Of a stretch of DNA of 64,000 nt, positions 39,916-49,073 are shown in pieces. The DNA is from Lichenihabitans sp033947565 (GTDB taxonomy: Bacteria > Pseudomonadota > Alphaproteobacteria > Rhizobiales > Beijerinckiaceae), in NCBI RefSeq assembly GCF_033947565.1, contig NZ_JARPVX010000007.1:1-64000 (forward strand), written 5' to 3'. The number at the start of each line of letters is the position of its first letter. Position 1 is the first letter of the stretch. The position numbers and the translations under genes are program-made. Below the pieces are notes generated by a model. The model saw only the letters and a program-made list of their open reading frames with translations, did no database searches and was not told the DNA's origin.

Positions 39916-40670
39916 TTGCCGCCGTCCACGCCAAGGACCTGGCCGCTGATCCATCCCGCCTGGTCCGAAGCGAAGAACATCACCGCATTGGCGATGTCGG
40001 CCGGGGTGCCGAGGCGTTTCAGCGCGATCGCATCCAGAAGCCGTTCCTGCTTCTCCGCGCCCATCGCCTCCCATTGCCGTTCGGTGGCCGGGTTCGCCCG
40101 CACGAAGCCGGGTGCCACATTGTTGACCGTGATGCCGAAGGGCCCGAGCTCGTGGGCAAGCTGCCGCGTCAAACCGATCTGCCCGGCCTTGGCGCTCGCA
40201 TAGGCTTGGATGCCCGTGAGGCTGATGCCGAGGCCCGCACCCGACGAGATGTTGACGATGCGACCCCACCGGGCGCGCTTCATGGCGGGGGCGAAGGCCT
40301 GGGCGGTGAGAAAGGCGCCCGTCAGGTTGACGTCGAAGATCGCCTGCCAGTCGCGCCGATCGATCTCCTCGAGGGGCCGTCCGACCTGGCCCAGCACGCC
40401 GCCGGCGTTGTTGACCAGGATGCCGACGTGGCGGCCCGCCGCGGCGAGGTCGGTCGCCAGGGCCATGACGGCGGTCTCGTCTGTCACATCAAGCCGGGCG
40501 GCTTCGCAACCGGCACCAGCCTCCGCCACCGTGCCGGGCAGTTCGTCGTCGCCGAGGTCGGTGGCGATCACCCGCGCGCCGGCACCGGCGAGCGCCACCG
40601 CGATGGCGCGGCCGAAACCATGGCCGGCGCCCGTGACCAGGGCCGTGCGGCCGCCGAAGTCGACCGTCAT
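39912..40670 (-). CDS. Short-chain dehydrogenase/reductase (SDR)
   Basis: 252 aa. Classical SDR: TGAGHGFG nucleotide loop at 14-21, NNAGG near 86, catalytic Ser in IVNISSGAG and the YASAK active-site Tyr/Lys (about 155-159), ending GQVLGVDGGK. Asp-containing LDVTD and ATDLGDD suggest NAD preference. It starts 4 bp inside the ketopantoate-reductase-like gene's end and is coupled to the M20 gene. Confidence 0.93.
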   Translation of the reverse strand: MTVDFGGRTALVTGAGHGFGRAIAVALAGAGARVIATDLGDDELPGTVAEAGAGCEAARLDVTDETAVMALATDLAAAGRHVGILVNNAGGVLGQVGRPLEEIDRRDWQAIFDVNLTGAFLTAQAFAPAMKRARWGRIVNISSGAGLGISLTGIQAYASAKAGQIGLTRQLAHELGPFGITVNNVAPGFVRANPATERQWEAMGAEKQERLLDAIALKRLGTPADIANAVMFFASDQAGWISGQVLGVDGGK

Positions 40671-41701
40671 GCCGCGATCTCCGCGATCTCCGCGAGGTTT
40701 GCGCGATCGAGCGGCCGCCGGCCTTCCTCGATGTCGTGGATGCGGGCGATCACGGCTGCTGTGACGGGCGTGGCGATGCCGTGCCGCGCCCCGAGCGTCA
40801 CCACCGGCCCGAGCTGGGCATCGACCTCGGTCGGGCGCTTGCGCACCGCAAGATCGCGCCAGATGCCCGAATGCGACTTGGTGGACCGGCGGTTGTGGGC
40901 CACCATGGCGTCGAATGAGGCCGCCGTGACGGCTACCGGCGCTTCCGGCAGGAAGGCGGCGGGATCGAAGCCGTCGAAGGGCTCAAGCTCCACGCCTTCG
41001 GCGCGCGACACGGCCACCACCTCGTGGGCCAGCCGCGTCAGGATCGGCCGAAAGGCCGCGGTGGCCAGCACGTCGGCGATGCTGTCGTCCGTCAGCGCGG
41101 TGCCGAACAAAAGCGCGCCATAGATCATCTTAGACCACAGATAGCCAAAGATGTTCGGCGTCGCGATCGCGGCCGGATCGAAGCGCTGAAACAATTGATG
41201 CACGTCCGCGAGCCGTTCCGTCGACCGGCCGTCGAGTTCGCCCAGCACCACAGCGCCGCGACCGCCGTAGAGCACCGTTCCCGGCGCGAGGTAGTCGGCC
41301 CCGAAATTAACAAAGCAGCCCATCGTCCGCTCGCGGCCGACCACATCCGCGATCACGGTTTCGTTCAGGCCGTTCTGGGCCGAGATGACGAAGCCGTCCG
41401 CGGCCACATGGGGCGCCAGCGCCGCGATGGCCGCAGCCGTATGGTGAGCCTTGACGGCCAGGATGCAGCGGCGGAACTGCCCCCGCACCGCATCCGGCAA
41501 CGCTGCCCGCGCTGCCACATGGCCGGGGGCGATCGGGCCCGTCAGGGTCAGCCCCGCGGCGTTCAGCGCCGCGACGTGATCGGCCGCCGCATCCACATGA
41601 AGCACGTCCGCGCCGGCCCGGGTGAAGGCCGCGCCGAGCGCCCCCCCGATAGCACCCGCACCCCAGATCAGGATGGTGTCGCTTGCCCCGACGCCGCTCA
41701 C
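40667..41701 (-). CDS. Ketopantoate reductase-like protein (ApbA/PanE family)
   Basis: 344 aa from a GTG at 41701 (GTGA overlap with the creatininase stop). N-terminal Rossmann motif ILIWGAGAIGGALGAAFTRAG, then AVKAHHTAAAIAAL and the central Lys region NIFGYLWSKMIYGALLFGTALTDD, as in PanE-type enzymes. In a catabolic operon it more likely reduces or oxidises another 2-hydroxy/2-keto acid than ketopantoate. Confidence 0.88.
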   Translation of the reverse strand: MSGVGASDTILIWGAGAIGGALGAAFTRAGADVLHVDAAADHVAALNAAGLTLTGPIAPGHVAARAALPDAVRGQFRRCILAVKAHHTAAAIAALAPHVAADGFVISAQNGLNETVIADVVGRERTMGCFVNFGADYLAPGTVLYGGRGAVVLGELDGRSTERLADVHQLFQRFDPAAIATPNIFGYLWSKMIYGALLFGTALTDDSIADVLATAAFRPILTRLAHEVVAVSRAEGVELEPFDGFDPAAFLPEAPVAVTAASFDAMVAHNRRSTKSHSGIWRDLAVRKRPTEVDAQLGPVVTLGARHGIATPVTAAVIARIHDIEEGRRPLDRANLAEIAEIAA

Positions 41702-42399
41702 GACCACGGCCCCTCGATCAGCGCACGCGTTTCCTCGACCGCGACGGCCCAGACGGCCAGCATATCGGCGTCGGGCTTCTCGTAATGGCCGCCGAAATTG
41801 CCGTCGCCCAGAAGCGTGCGCACGGCGGCCGACCCCATCACCCGCATGCGGTCGAAATCCACCATGGGCTTTTGTTCCGTCGGCTGGACCACGCCGGGCA
41901 GCCGCGTCCAGGGAAAATTCTCCATCCAGGAGGCGTGGCTCGCCACGGGATCGATCTCCTGGACCTTGGCCGAGGTCTTCGGCGCATTCCACCAGTTGTG
42001 GAACTTGACGGCCGCGCCCGGATGGTCGGCCATCCACTCGGCCGCGAAGGCAGCGGCCGGCTGGTTGCCGCCGTGGCCGTTGACCAGGAGGATGCGCCGG
42101 AAGCCCTGCTCGTGCAGGCCATCGAGGATGTCGCGGATCACCGCCACATAGGTCTGCACGCGGAGGCTTACCGAGCCTGGATAAGCGCGGAAATAGGGCG
42201 TCACGCCATAAGCCAGAACCGGAAACACCGGCACCCCGAGGGGGGCCGCTGCCTCGGTGGCGACGCGCTCGGACAGGATCGAGTCGACAGCGAGGCTCAG
42301 GTGGGCGTGTTGTTCGGTGCTGCCGAGCGGGACGATGCAGCGGTCGTCGTGCTTCAGGCGCTCCTCCACCTGGGGCCAGTTCATCGCCGCGATGGTCAT
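41698..42399 (-). CDS. Creatininase family protein (creatinine amidohydrolase-like)
   Basis: 233 aa. Metal-binding motifs of the family: VPLGSTEQHAHLSLAVDS (Glu and His ligands, about residues 24-42) and ILLVNGHGGNQPAA (about 103-116). It opens cyclic amides such as creatinine or acts on formamide-like intermediates in cofactor and natural-product pathways. Coupled by GTGA to the next gene and overlapped by the GntR stop, so it is the first enzyme gene of the operon. Confidence 0.9.
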   Translation of the reverse strand: MTIAAMNWPQVEERLKHDDRCIVPLGSTEQHAHLSLAVDSILSERVATEAAAPLGVPVFPVLAYGVTPYFRAYPGSVSLRVQTYVAVIRDILDGLHEQGFRRILLVNGHGGNQPAAAFAAEWMADHPGAAVKFHNWWNAPKTSAKVQEIDPVASHASWMENFPWTRLPGVVQPTEQKPMVDFDRMRVMGSAAVRTLLGDGNFGGHYEKPDADMLAVWAVAVEETRALIEGPWS

Positions 42400-43394
42400 C
42401 GCGTTTCCTTTCGTGTGGTGAGGGCGGGATCGATGGCCTCGAGCAACGGCCGCACGATGCGGTCGATGTCGCCCGGGTCGGGACTGTGCCGGTATTCGAT
42501 GGTGGTCACGCCCGGCGCGAGCCGGTCGAGGACCGCCTCGGCACCCGTGGCGTAGACCACCACGTCATGGCCGCCCAGGCGGGCATGGAGGCACGGGTCG
42601 TCGAGCACGGCCGCGTCGACGGTGGCGACATGCGGGGCAAAGCGCTGCACGCCCGGCCGCATCATGGGCAGAAAGGCGGGGAACCGCGACACGGCGAGCA
42701 CCCGCGTTCTCGGATCGAGGCTGGCGAGCGCCCGTCGGGTCGCCTCGGCCGGAATGAAGCTGATGGCTTCGACCCGGACCTCGGGAAGCAGATCTGCGAT
42801 CTCGCGTCGGCGGTGCGCAAAGGTCAACACCAGGTCGAAGGCCAACACACGAGCCCGCGCGGCGGCGTCGGACTGAAGCGCCTCCATGGTGATCGGCAGC
42901 ACCGTCACCCCCGGCCCGAGCGCCGCGGCGAGCGTCCGGGCGTAATCGGCCGTCGCTTCGGCGAAGAGACCGACGAGCGCGATCCGGCGCTCGGGCCCGC
43001 CCGCCTGCCGCGCCGACAACCGAGCCGCCACCAGCCCGGCGATGTCGCCGCTGCGCAGCCCCAGGGCGAGGCCGGCGGCCACCAGCGCGTCGACCTGCCG
43101 GTGGAAGGCGGCCAGCCGCGCGTGCGAATCGTCGCTCAAAGCGCGGCGCGCCACAAAGGTGCCGGAGCCGGCGCGCGCCTCGATGAGCCCGGCTGCCTTA
43201 AGGTCGCGATATACCTGGGCCACCGTCATGGGCGCGACCCCGAGTTCCTCGGCCAGATCGCGCACCGACGGCAGGCGGTCGCCGGGGCGGAACTCGCCGC
43301 ACGCGATGCCGTATTCGACGAGGCCGCGCAATTGGGCGCCGAGTGGCACCGGCAGGGCGCGGTCGAGTGTCAAACGGATGGAAACGCTTGTCAT
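42396..43394 (-). CDS. GntR-family transcriptional regulator with large C-terminal sensor domain
   Basis: 332 aa from ATG 43394. N-terminal GntR winged helix (PLGAQLRGLVEYGIACGEFRPGDRLPSVRDLAEELGVAPMTVAQVYRDLKAAGLIEARAGSGTFVAR, residues 16-80). The roughly 250-residue C-terminal domain is periplasmic-binding-protein-like in rhythm (IALVGLFAEATADYARTLAAALGPGVTVLPI; DLVLTFAHRRREIADLLP), so it may sense the transported substrate. First gene of the catabolic operon and divergent to the ABC transporter. Confidence 0.88.
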   Translation of the reverse strand: MTSVSIRLTLDRALPVPLGAQLRGLVEYGIACGEFRPGDRLPSVRDLAEELGVAPMTVAQVYRDLKAAGLIEARAGSGTFVARRALSDDSHARLAAFHRQVDALVAAGLALGLRSGDIAGLVAARLSARQAGGPERRIALVGLFAEATADYARTLAAALGPGVTVLPITMEALQSDAAARARVLAFDLVLTFAHRRREIADLLPEVRVEAISFIPAEATRRALASLDPRTRVLAVSRFPAFLPMMRPGVQRFAPHVATVDAAVLDDPCLHARLGGHDVVVYATGAEAVLDRLAPGVTTIEYRHSPDPGDIDRIVRPLLEAIDPALTTRKETR

Positions 43395-43399
43395 CTGTA

Positions 43400-43538
43400 C
43401 TAGAAGGCTAGCACTGTTGCCATCGGTGCTGCAATCAGACACCTTGCTGAAACTTTGGCTTTCGACTGCTTAATCTGACATCACACCCTGCGTTGACAGC
43501 ACTGATCCCACGACGTTAGCGTTCTAGTCTAGCAGAAC
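43400..43538. promoter_or_regulatory. CTAG-containing repeats in the divergent promoter region, candidate GntR operators
   Basis: CTAGAAGGCTAG at 43400-43411 just upstream of the GntR start, and GTTCTAGTCTAGCAGAAC at 43521-43538 (arms GTTCT/AGAAC) 22 bp upstream of the transporter gene start. Paired CTAG words are rare and both sites lie in the 165-bp divergent spacer. Confidence 0.4.
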
Positions 43539-43559
43539 AGGTGGAGAGCCGAAGGCATC

Positions 43560-45152
43560 ATGACGACTGCGATCAAGTCCGCCGCGATCCTTACGTTGCT
43601 GGCCGGCACGGGCCTCGCCGGCTTGGCGGCGCCGGCGCAGGCGGTGACCCGTGGTGGCACCATGACCTATGGCCGCTACGCCGACAGCCTGTTTCCCGAC
43701 CCGGTGCTCAACGACGCCAACGTCGATATCTGGATCCTGTCCAACATCTACGACACGCTGCTGCTGCCCACCGACGACGGCAAGGGCGTGCAGCCTGGCC
43801 TCGCCACGGCCTGGACCGTGGCCCCCGACGGCAAGAGCGTGACGCTCACCTTGCGGGAGGGCACGATGTTCTCGGATGGGTCGCCCATCACGGCCGAGGA
43901 CGTGAAATGGTCGCTCGACCGGGCGCGGGATCCGAAGAACGGCATCTGGAACTTCATCGACGAGTCGATCGGCGCGGTCGACATCAAGGACCCGAAGACG
44001 ATCGTGCTGACGCTGAAGCACCCGGACCCCGCCATCATCGCGGGCCTCAGCGTCTTCAACAACCAGATCATGCCGAAGACGCAGTTCGAGGCGATGCCGG
44101 GCGCCACCATGGTGGAGAAGGCCAAGGCCTTTGCCGAACACCCGGTCGGGTCCGGGCCCTTCGTGCTGCAATCCTGGTCGCGCGGCCAGGAGATGAAGCT
44201 GGTCAGGAACCCCCATTACTGGCGCCAGGGCGCCGACGGCAAGCCGCTGCCCTATCTCGACGGTGTCACCTTCGAAGTACTGCCCGACGACGCGACCCGC
44301 ATCCTGAAGGTCCAGTCGGGTGAACTCGACGGGGCCGAGTTCATCCCGTTCAGCCGCGTCGAGGAGCTCAAGGGCGATCCGAAGCTCAACATGGCGCTGT
44401 TTCCGTCGACCAAGGTCACCTACGGCAATTTCAACGTCCGCCCGAAGCTGAACTCCGGCGCCGACAACCCGCTCAGCAACGCCAAAGTGCGCGAGGCCCT
44501 GAACGACGCGGCCGACAAGGACGCCATCATCGCCATCGTGACCCATGGGGTCGGCACGCCGATGAGCAGCTACATGTCGAGTGCGACGCCGCTGCACACA
44601 GGCACCGGCCCCGTGTTCCCGACCGACCCCGACAAGGCCAAAGCGCTCCTCAAGGAAGCCGGATTCGACAAAGGCTTTAAGTTCTCCTGCCTGGTCCTGG
44701 CCGGCAACGTGGACGAGATCGGCATCGCGACTGCATTGCAGCAGATGTGGGCCGCGGTCGGCGTCACGCTCGACATTGAGCAGGTCGACAACGCCACACG
44801 CACCGACCGCTTCCGCAAGGGCGACTTCTCGATGCGGCTCGGCGACTGGACCGACGACATCGCCGACCCGAACGAGATCACCTCTTATTTCGGCTACACG
44901 CCCGTGATCGAGGCGCAGCACTCGGGCTGGAAAAGCGACGAGTTCAACAGCCTCTACGAAGCTTCCCAACAGGAACTCGACACCACGAAGCGGGCGGGCC
45001 AATACGCCCGCATGCAGGAGATCTACCGGAACGGGCCGACCGTGCCGCTCTACGAGTCGCCCTATCCCGTGGTGCTGAAGACGGGCGTGAAGGGATTCCT
45101 GCAGATCCCGCTCGGCAACAACATCTTCTCGGGCACATCGCTCGAGAAGTAG
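43560..45152 (+). CDS. ABC transporter substrate-binding protein (SBP_bac_5, peptide type)
   Basis: 530 aa. Sec signal peptide (MTTAIKSAAILTLLAGTGLAGLAAPAQA), then the family 5 fold: GGTMTYGRYADSLFPDPVLND, TLREGTMFSDGSPITAEDVKWSLDRARDPKN, VGSGPFVLQSWSRGQEMKLVRNPHYW. Periplasmic receptor for a dipeptide or oligopeptide-like ligand. First of five cotranscribed transporter genes; the GntR operon runs the other way. Confidence 0.93.
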   Translation: MTTAIKSAAILTLLAGTGLAGLAAPAQAVTRGGTMTYGRYADSLFPDPVLNDANVDIWILSNIYDTLLLPTDDGKGVQPGLATAWTVAPDGKSVTLTLREGTMFSDGSPITAEDVKWSLDRARDPKNGIWNFIDESIGAVDIKDPKTIVLTLKHPDPAIIAGLSVFNNQIMPKTQFEAMPGATMVEKAKAFAEHPVGSGPFVLQSWSRGQEMKLVRNPHYWRQGADGKPLPYLDGVTFEVLPDDATRILKVQSGELDGAEFIPFSRVEELKGDPKLNMALFPSTKVTYGNFNVRPKLNSGADNPLSNAKVREALNDAADKDAIIAIVTHGVGTPMSSYMSSATPLHTGTGPVFPTDPDKAKALLKEAGFDKGFKFSCLVLAGNVDEIGIATALQQMWAAVGVTLDIEQVDNATRTDRFRKGDFSMRLGDWTDDIADPNEITSYFGYTPVIEAQHSGWKSDEFNSLYEASQQELDTTKRAGQYARMQEIYRNGPTVPLYESPYPVVLKTGVKGFLQIPLGNNIFSGTSLEK

Positions 45153-45175
45153 CACGCGCACGAAAGGCCGGGGGC

Positions 45176-46114
45176 ATGCCCGATGCCGGTTACGTCCTCC
45201 GCCGCCTGCTGCAGATGGTGCCGACCCTTACCTTCATCCTGGTCGTCACCTTTGTGCTGGTGCGGCTGCTGCCGGGCGATCCGCTCAGCGCCATCGCGGG
45301 TGACCGGGTGACGGATGCCCAGGTGGCCCAGGCCCGGGCCGCCTACGGGCTCGACCAGCCCGTGCTGGTGCAGTTCGGGCTTTATGTGAAGCGCGTCATC
45401 ACGGGTGATCTCGGGCGTTCGCTTATCGCCCAGGTCCCGGTCTGGACCCTGGTCGGGCAGCGCCTGCCGCCGACGCTGCTGCTGACCGGCATGGCGACCG
45501 GTATCGCCGTAGCGCTCGCGGTGCCGCTCGCCTTCATATCGGCGCTGCGGCGCGGCCGCGCGTCGGACCTCGTCATCCGCGGCGCCTTCCAGATCGGGCT
45601 GTCGATGCCGGTCTTCTATATCGGGCTGGTGCTGCTCACGGTGTTCTCGGCGCAACTGCGCTGGTTTCCGGTCGGGGGCTATGGCGACGGCTGGGGTGAC
45701 CGCGTGTACCACCTGTTCCTGCCGGCCCTGACGCTTGGAGTCAGCCTCGCGGCCGTACTGATGCGCAACCTGCGCTCCGCCATCATCGACGTGCTGGGAG
45801 CCGAATACGTCGACTTCGCCCGCGCCAAGGGATTGGCGCCCCGCATCGTCCTCACCCGCCATGTGCTGCGCAACGCGCTGATCTCGACCGTCGCTCTTCT
45901 CGGGCCGACCGTCGGAACTCTGCTGGGCGGCGCCGTGATCACGGAGGCCGTCTTCGCCATCCCGGGCGTCGGCCGGCTGATGATCGACTCGATCTACGGC
46001 CGCGATTATCCCGTGATCCAGGGGCTGTCGCTCACCCTCGCCCTGGTGGTGTCCCTGGTGTTTCTGCTGACCGATCTGCTGCAGGCCGCGCTCGACCCAC
46101 GGACGGCTGGATGA
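45176..46114 (+). CDS. ABC transporter permease (DppB type)
   Basis: 312 aa inner-membrane protein with six hydrophobic segments. N-terminal YVLRRLLQMVPTLTFILVVTFVLVRLLPGDPL is the DppB/GsiC hallmark; the EAA loop reads EYVDFARAKGLAPRIVLTRHVLRNA and the C-terminus has VITEAVFAIPGVGRLMIDSIYGRDYPVIQG. Pairs with the next gene (4-bp overlap) to form the channel. Confidence 0.95.
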   Translation: MPDAGYVLRRLLQMVPTLTFILVVTFVLVRLLPGDPLSAIAGDRVTDAQVAQARAAYGLDQPVLVQFGLYVKRVITGDLGRSLIAQVPVWTLVGQRLPPTLLLTGMATGIAVALAVPLAFISALRRGRASDLVIRGAFQIGLSMPVFYIGLVLLTVFSAQLRWFPVGGYGDGWGDRVYHLFLPALTLGVSLAAVLMRNLRSAIIDVLGAEYVDFARAKGLAPRIVLTRHVLRNALISTVALLGPTVGTLLGGAVITEAVFAIPGVGRLMIDSIYGRDYPVIQGLSLTLALVVSLVFLLTDLLQAALDPRTAG

Positions 46115-46980
46115 CGGCCGCTGAGGATGTTTTGTCCCGGCCGCGGCAGCACCGACCGCGGCGCCGGATGCGACCGCCACCGATCAACTGGACCTTCGCG
46201 GCCGGCGCCGCGATCCTGCTGGCCGCGATCCTGCTCGCGATCGCGCCCGGCGCCTTCGCGCCCTATGAGCCGACCAAGTTCGACTACAAGGCCATCCTGA
46301 AAGGCCCGTCGGCGGCGCACCTCTTCGGCAGCGACAACTTCGGCCGGGATATTCTCAGCCGCACCATCTGGGCATTCCGGGTGGACCTGCAGATCGCGCT
46401 GTTCGGCACGTTGTTTCCCGTCTTGTTCGGCACGCTGGTCGGCGCCGCGGTGGGATACGCGGGCGGCTGGGCGCAGGTCGTCTTCGGCCGGGTCGTCGAT
46501 GCCGTGGTGACGTTCCCGTTCCTGGTGCTGATCATCGCCATCGTGGCGGTGCTGGGGCCCGGGCTCATCAACCTGTATATCGCGGTCAGCACGGTGGGCT
46601 GGGTCTTCTATGCCCGCATCGTCGCGGCCGAGGTGGCGGTGCAGCGACGGCTCGATTATGCGGCCGCGGGCCGCGTCATGGGCTATTCCACCGCGCGCAT
46701 CCTGCTGCGCCACATCCTGCCCAACGCCATCACGGCCGCGATCGTCTATTGGATGACCGATATGGCGCTCTGCATCCTGCTCGGCTCGAGCCTCGGCTAT
46801 CTCGGGCTCGGGGCGCAGCCGCCGACGGCCGAATGGGGCGTACTGATCGCCGACGGCAAGAACTACATGCGTACCGCCTGGTGGATCTCGATCTTTCCCG
46901 GCCTCGCCATCGTGATCACCGGCCTCGGCTTCAGCCTGCTGGGCGACGGCTTGGCCGACATGCTGCGACCGCGCCGATGA
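46111..46980 (+). CDS. ABC transporter permease (DppC type)
   Basis: 289 aa. One N-terminal membrane helix, then FGSDNFGRDILSRTIWAFRVDLQIALFGTLF and the EAA loop DYAAAGRVMGYSTARILLRHILPNA, with GLGAQPPTAEWGVLIADGKNY near the end, all typical of DppC. Starts 4 bp inside the DppB-type gene and ends overlapping the ATPase gene (ATGA). Confidence 0.95.
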   Translation: MTAAEDVLSRPRQHRPRRRMRPPPINWTFAAGAAILLAAILLAIAPGAFAPYEPTKFDYKAILKGPSAAHLFGSDNFGRDILSRTIWAFRVDLQIALFGTLFPVLFGTLVGAAVGYAGGWAQVVFGRVVDAVVTFPFLVLIIAIVAVLGPGLINLYIAVSTVGWVFYARIVAAEVAVQRRLDYAAAGRVMGYSTARILLRHILPNAITAAIVYWMTDMALCILLGSSLGYLGLGAQPPTAEWGVLIADGKNYMRTAWWISIFPGLAIVITGLGFSLLGDGLADMLRPRR

Positions 46981-47987
46981 GCCCCGCGGCGACCGCCATC
47001 TCGACAGGTGCGGCCCTGACGGTGCGCGGCCTGACCACCCGGTTTCTCACCCCGGCCGGCCCCGTGACCGCGGTCGACAACGTCGACCTCGACCTCGCGC
47101 CCGGCGAGGTGCTGGGCCTCGTGGGCGAATCCGGCTCGGGCAAGAGCGTCACCTTGCGGTCGCTGATCCGCCTCGTGCGGCCGCCGAGCCGGACCACGGG
47201 CGAGGTGGTGTGGGACGGCCGCGATCTGATGAAGCTGCCCGAAGCCCGCATGCGCGACGTGCGCGGCGGCGCCATCGCCACCATCTTCCAAGAACCCATG
47301 TCGGCCCTCAACCCCGTGCTGACGGTCGGCCGGCAGATCGACGAAAGCCTGCGGGCCCACACACGCCTCGGCAGCCGGGAGCGGCGGGAGCGCGCGACGG
47401 ACCTGCTCGATCTCGTCGGCATCCCGGCCCCCGCGAGCCGGCTCGGCGACCTCCCGCACCAGTTTTCCGGCGGCATGCGGCAGCGCGCCATGATCGCCAT
47501 CGCGCTCGCGGGCGAACCGCGGCTGCTGCTCGCCGACGAGCCCACGACGGCGCTCGACGTGACGATTCAGGATCAGATCCTGAAGCTCATCCTCGGGCTG
47601 CGGGAGCGGCTCGGCATGAGCGTCATCCTGGTCACGCACGATCTCGGGGTGGTGGCCCAGACCTGCGACCGGGTGGCCGTCATGTATGCCGGGCGCCTGG
47701 TCGAAAGCGGCCCCGTGGGGGCTCTCTTCGCAGCGCCGCGTCATCCCTACACGCGCGGCCTCCTCGGCTCCGTGCCCCGTGCCGGCACCGAGCGCCGGCC
47801 GCTGCTATCCATCGAGGGCACGCCGCCGAGCCTCGCTGCCATGCCGGCCGGCTGCGCCTTCCACCCGCGGTGTTCCTTCCAGACGGAGCGTTGCCGGCAT
47901 GATGCGCCGCCGCTCGCGCCCGTCACCCCAGACCGTCGCGCCGCCTGCTGGCATCAGGACCGGGTTCTTGAGTCAGCACTACCATGA
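46977..47987 (+). CDS. ABC transporter ATP-binding protein (DppD type)
   Basis: 336 aa from ATG 46977. Walker A GESGSGKS, Q-loop ATIFQEPMSALNPVLTVGRQIDE, signature HQFSGGMRQRAMIAIAL, Walker B LLLADEPTTALDVT, H-loop VTHDLG. The C-terminal oligopeptide-transporter extension has the Cys pattern CAFHPRCSFQTERC. Coupled to the genes on both sides. Confidence 0.95.
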   Translation: MSPAATAISTGAALTVRGLTTRFLTPAGPVTAVDNVDLDLAPGEVLGLVGESGSGKSVTLRSLIRLVRPPSRTTGEVVWDGRDLMKLPEARMRDVRGGAIATIFQEPMSALNPVLTVGRQIDESLRAHTRLGSRERRERATDLLDLVGIPAPASRLGDLPHQFSGGMRQRAMIAIALAGEPRLLLADEPTTALDVTIQDQILKLILGLRERLGMSVILVTHDLGVVAQTCDRVAVMYAGRLVESGPVGALFAAPRHPYTRGLLGSVPRAGTERRPLLSIEGTPPSLAAMPAGCAFHPRCSFQTERCRHDAPPLAPVTPDRRAACWHQDRVLESALP

Positions 47988-49006
47988 GCGAGCCGCCCTT
48001 CCTGTCGATCGAGGATGTGGCGGTCCGGTTTCCCGTGCCGCGCACGCTGTTGGACCGACTGGCCAAGCGGCCACCCCGTGCCGTGCATGCGCTCAATGCC
48101 GTGCGCCTCGACGTGCGCCGGGGCGAGACGCTCGGCATCGTTGGTGAATCGGGCTGCGGCAAGTCCACGCTTGCCCGTGCGGTGGTGCGCCTCATCGAGC
48201 CGAGCGACGGCCGCATCCGGTTTGAGGGCGCCGACATCGGCAGCCTCGCGGGAGTTGCCCGCCGCCGCTACAACCGCCGGGTCCAGATGATCTTCCAGGA
48301 CCCTTATGGCTCGCTCAACCCGCGCATGACGGTGCGCCAGGTGCTGGACGAGGCCTTGCGCGTGCATCGCATGCGCCCACCCGCCGACATCCCGGGCCGC
48401 ATTGCCGAACTGCTTGAGCTCGTGCGACTTCCGGCCGACGCGGCCGACCGCCTGCCGCATCAGTTTTCCGGCGGCCAGCGCCAGCGCATCGGCATCGCCC
48501 GGGCGCTCGCGGTCGAGCCCGAGGTGATCGTGGCCGACGAGCTCGTTTCCGCGCTCGACGTGTCGGTGCAGGCGCAGGTCGTCAACCTGCTGCTCGAACT
48601 GCAGGCGCGATTGCACCTCACGGTGGTGTTCGTGGCCCACGACCTGCGGCTCGTACGGCATATTTCCCATCGGGTCGCGGTGATGTATCTCGGCTCGATC
48701 GTCGAACTGGGCGCTACCGAACCCTTGTTCGCGCGCCCGCGCCACCCCTACACGCGCGCGCTTCTCGATGCGGCCCCCGACATCGATCCCGCGCGCCGCA
48801 CCGCCACTGCGGCGACGCGAGGCGAACTGCCGAGCCCCTTCGCGGTGCCGCCCGGCTGCCCGTTCCACACGCGCTGCCCGCACGCCTTCGATCGCTGCCG
48901 CGCCGAGCGCCCGATGCTGACGCCGCGTACGCCGGACCATCGCGCCGCCTGTCACCTGACGGATTTTGGTGTTGAAGCTATTGATGCAGAGCGCGAATGG
49001 ATGTGA
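47984..49006 (+). CDS. ABC transporter ATP-binding protein (DppF type)
   Basis: 340 aa. Walker A GESGCGKS, MIFQDPYGSLNPRMTVRQVL, signature HQFSGGQRQRIGIARAL, Walker B VIVADELVSALDVS, H-loop VAHDLR and the C-terminal CPFHTRCPHAFDRC motif. The Walker B reads ADELVSALD rather than ADEPVSALD, a Pro to Leu change in a normally constant motif; the catalytic Glu is kept. Completes the transporter. Confidence 0.95.
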   Translation: MSEPPFLSIEDVAVRFPVPRTLLDRLAKRPPRAVHALNAVRLDVRRGETLGIVGESGCGKSTLARAVVRLIEPSDGRIRFEGADIGSLAGVARRRYNRRVQMIFQDPYGSLNPRMTVRQVLDEALRVHRMRPPADIPGRIAELLELVRLPADAADRLPHQFSGGQRQRIGIARALAVEPEVIVADELVSALDVSVQAQVVNLLLELQARLHLTVVFVAHDLRLVRHISHRVAVMYLGSIVELGATEPLFARPRHPYTRALLDAAPDIDPARRTATAATRGELPSPFAVPPGCPFHTRCPHAFDRCRAERPMLTPRTPDHRAACHLTDFGVEAIDAEREWM

Positions 49007-49073
49007 ACGCATGACAAACTCACGGCGGAGTTCTGCCCAGATGTTGTTGTCCGCTTTGTCGGTCCATTTAGTC

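Noticed and set aside
43524..45161. Minus-strand frame of about 545 codons opposite the peptide-binding protein
   Set aside because: Antisense of an unmistakable SBP_bac_5 gene with a signal peptide.
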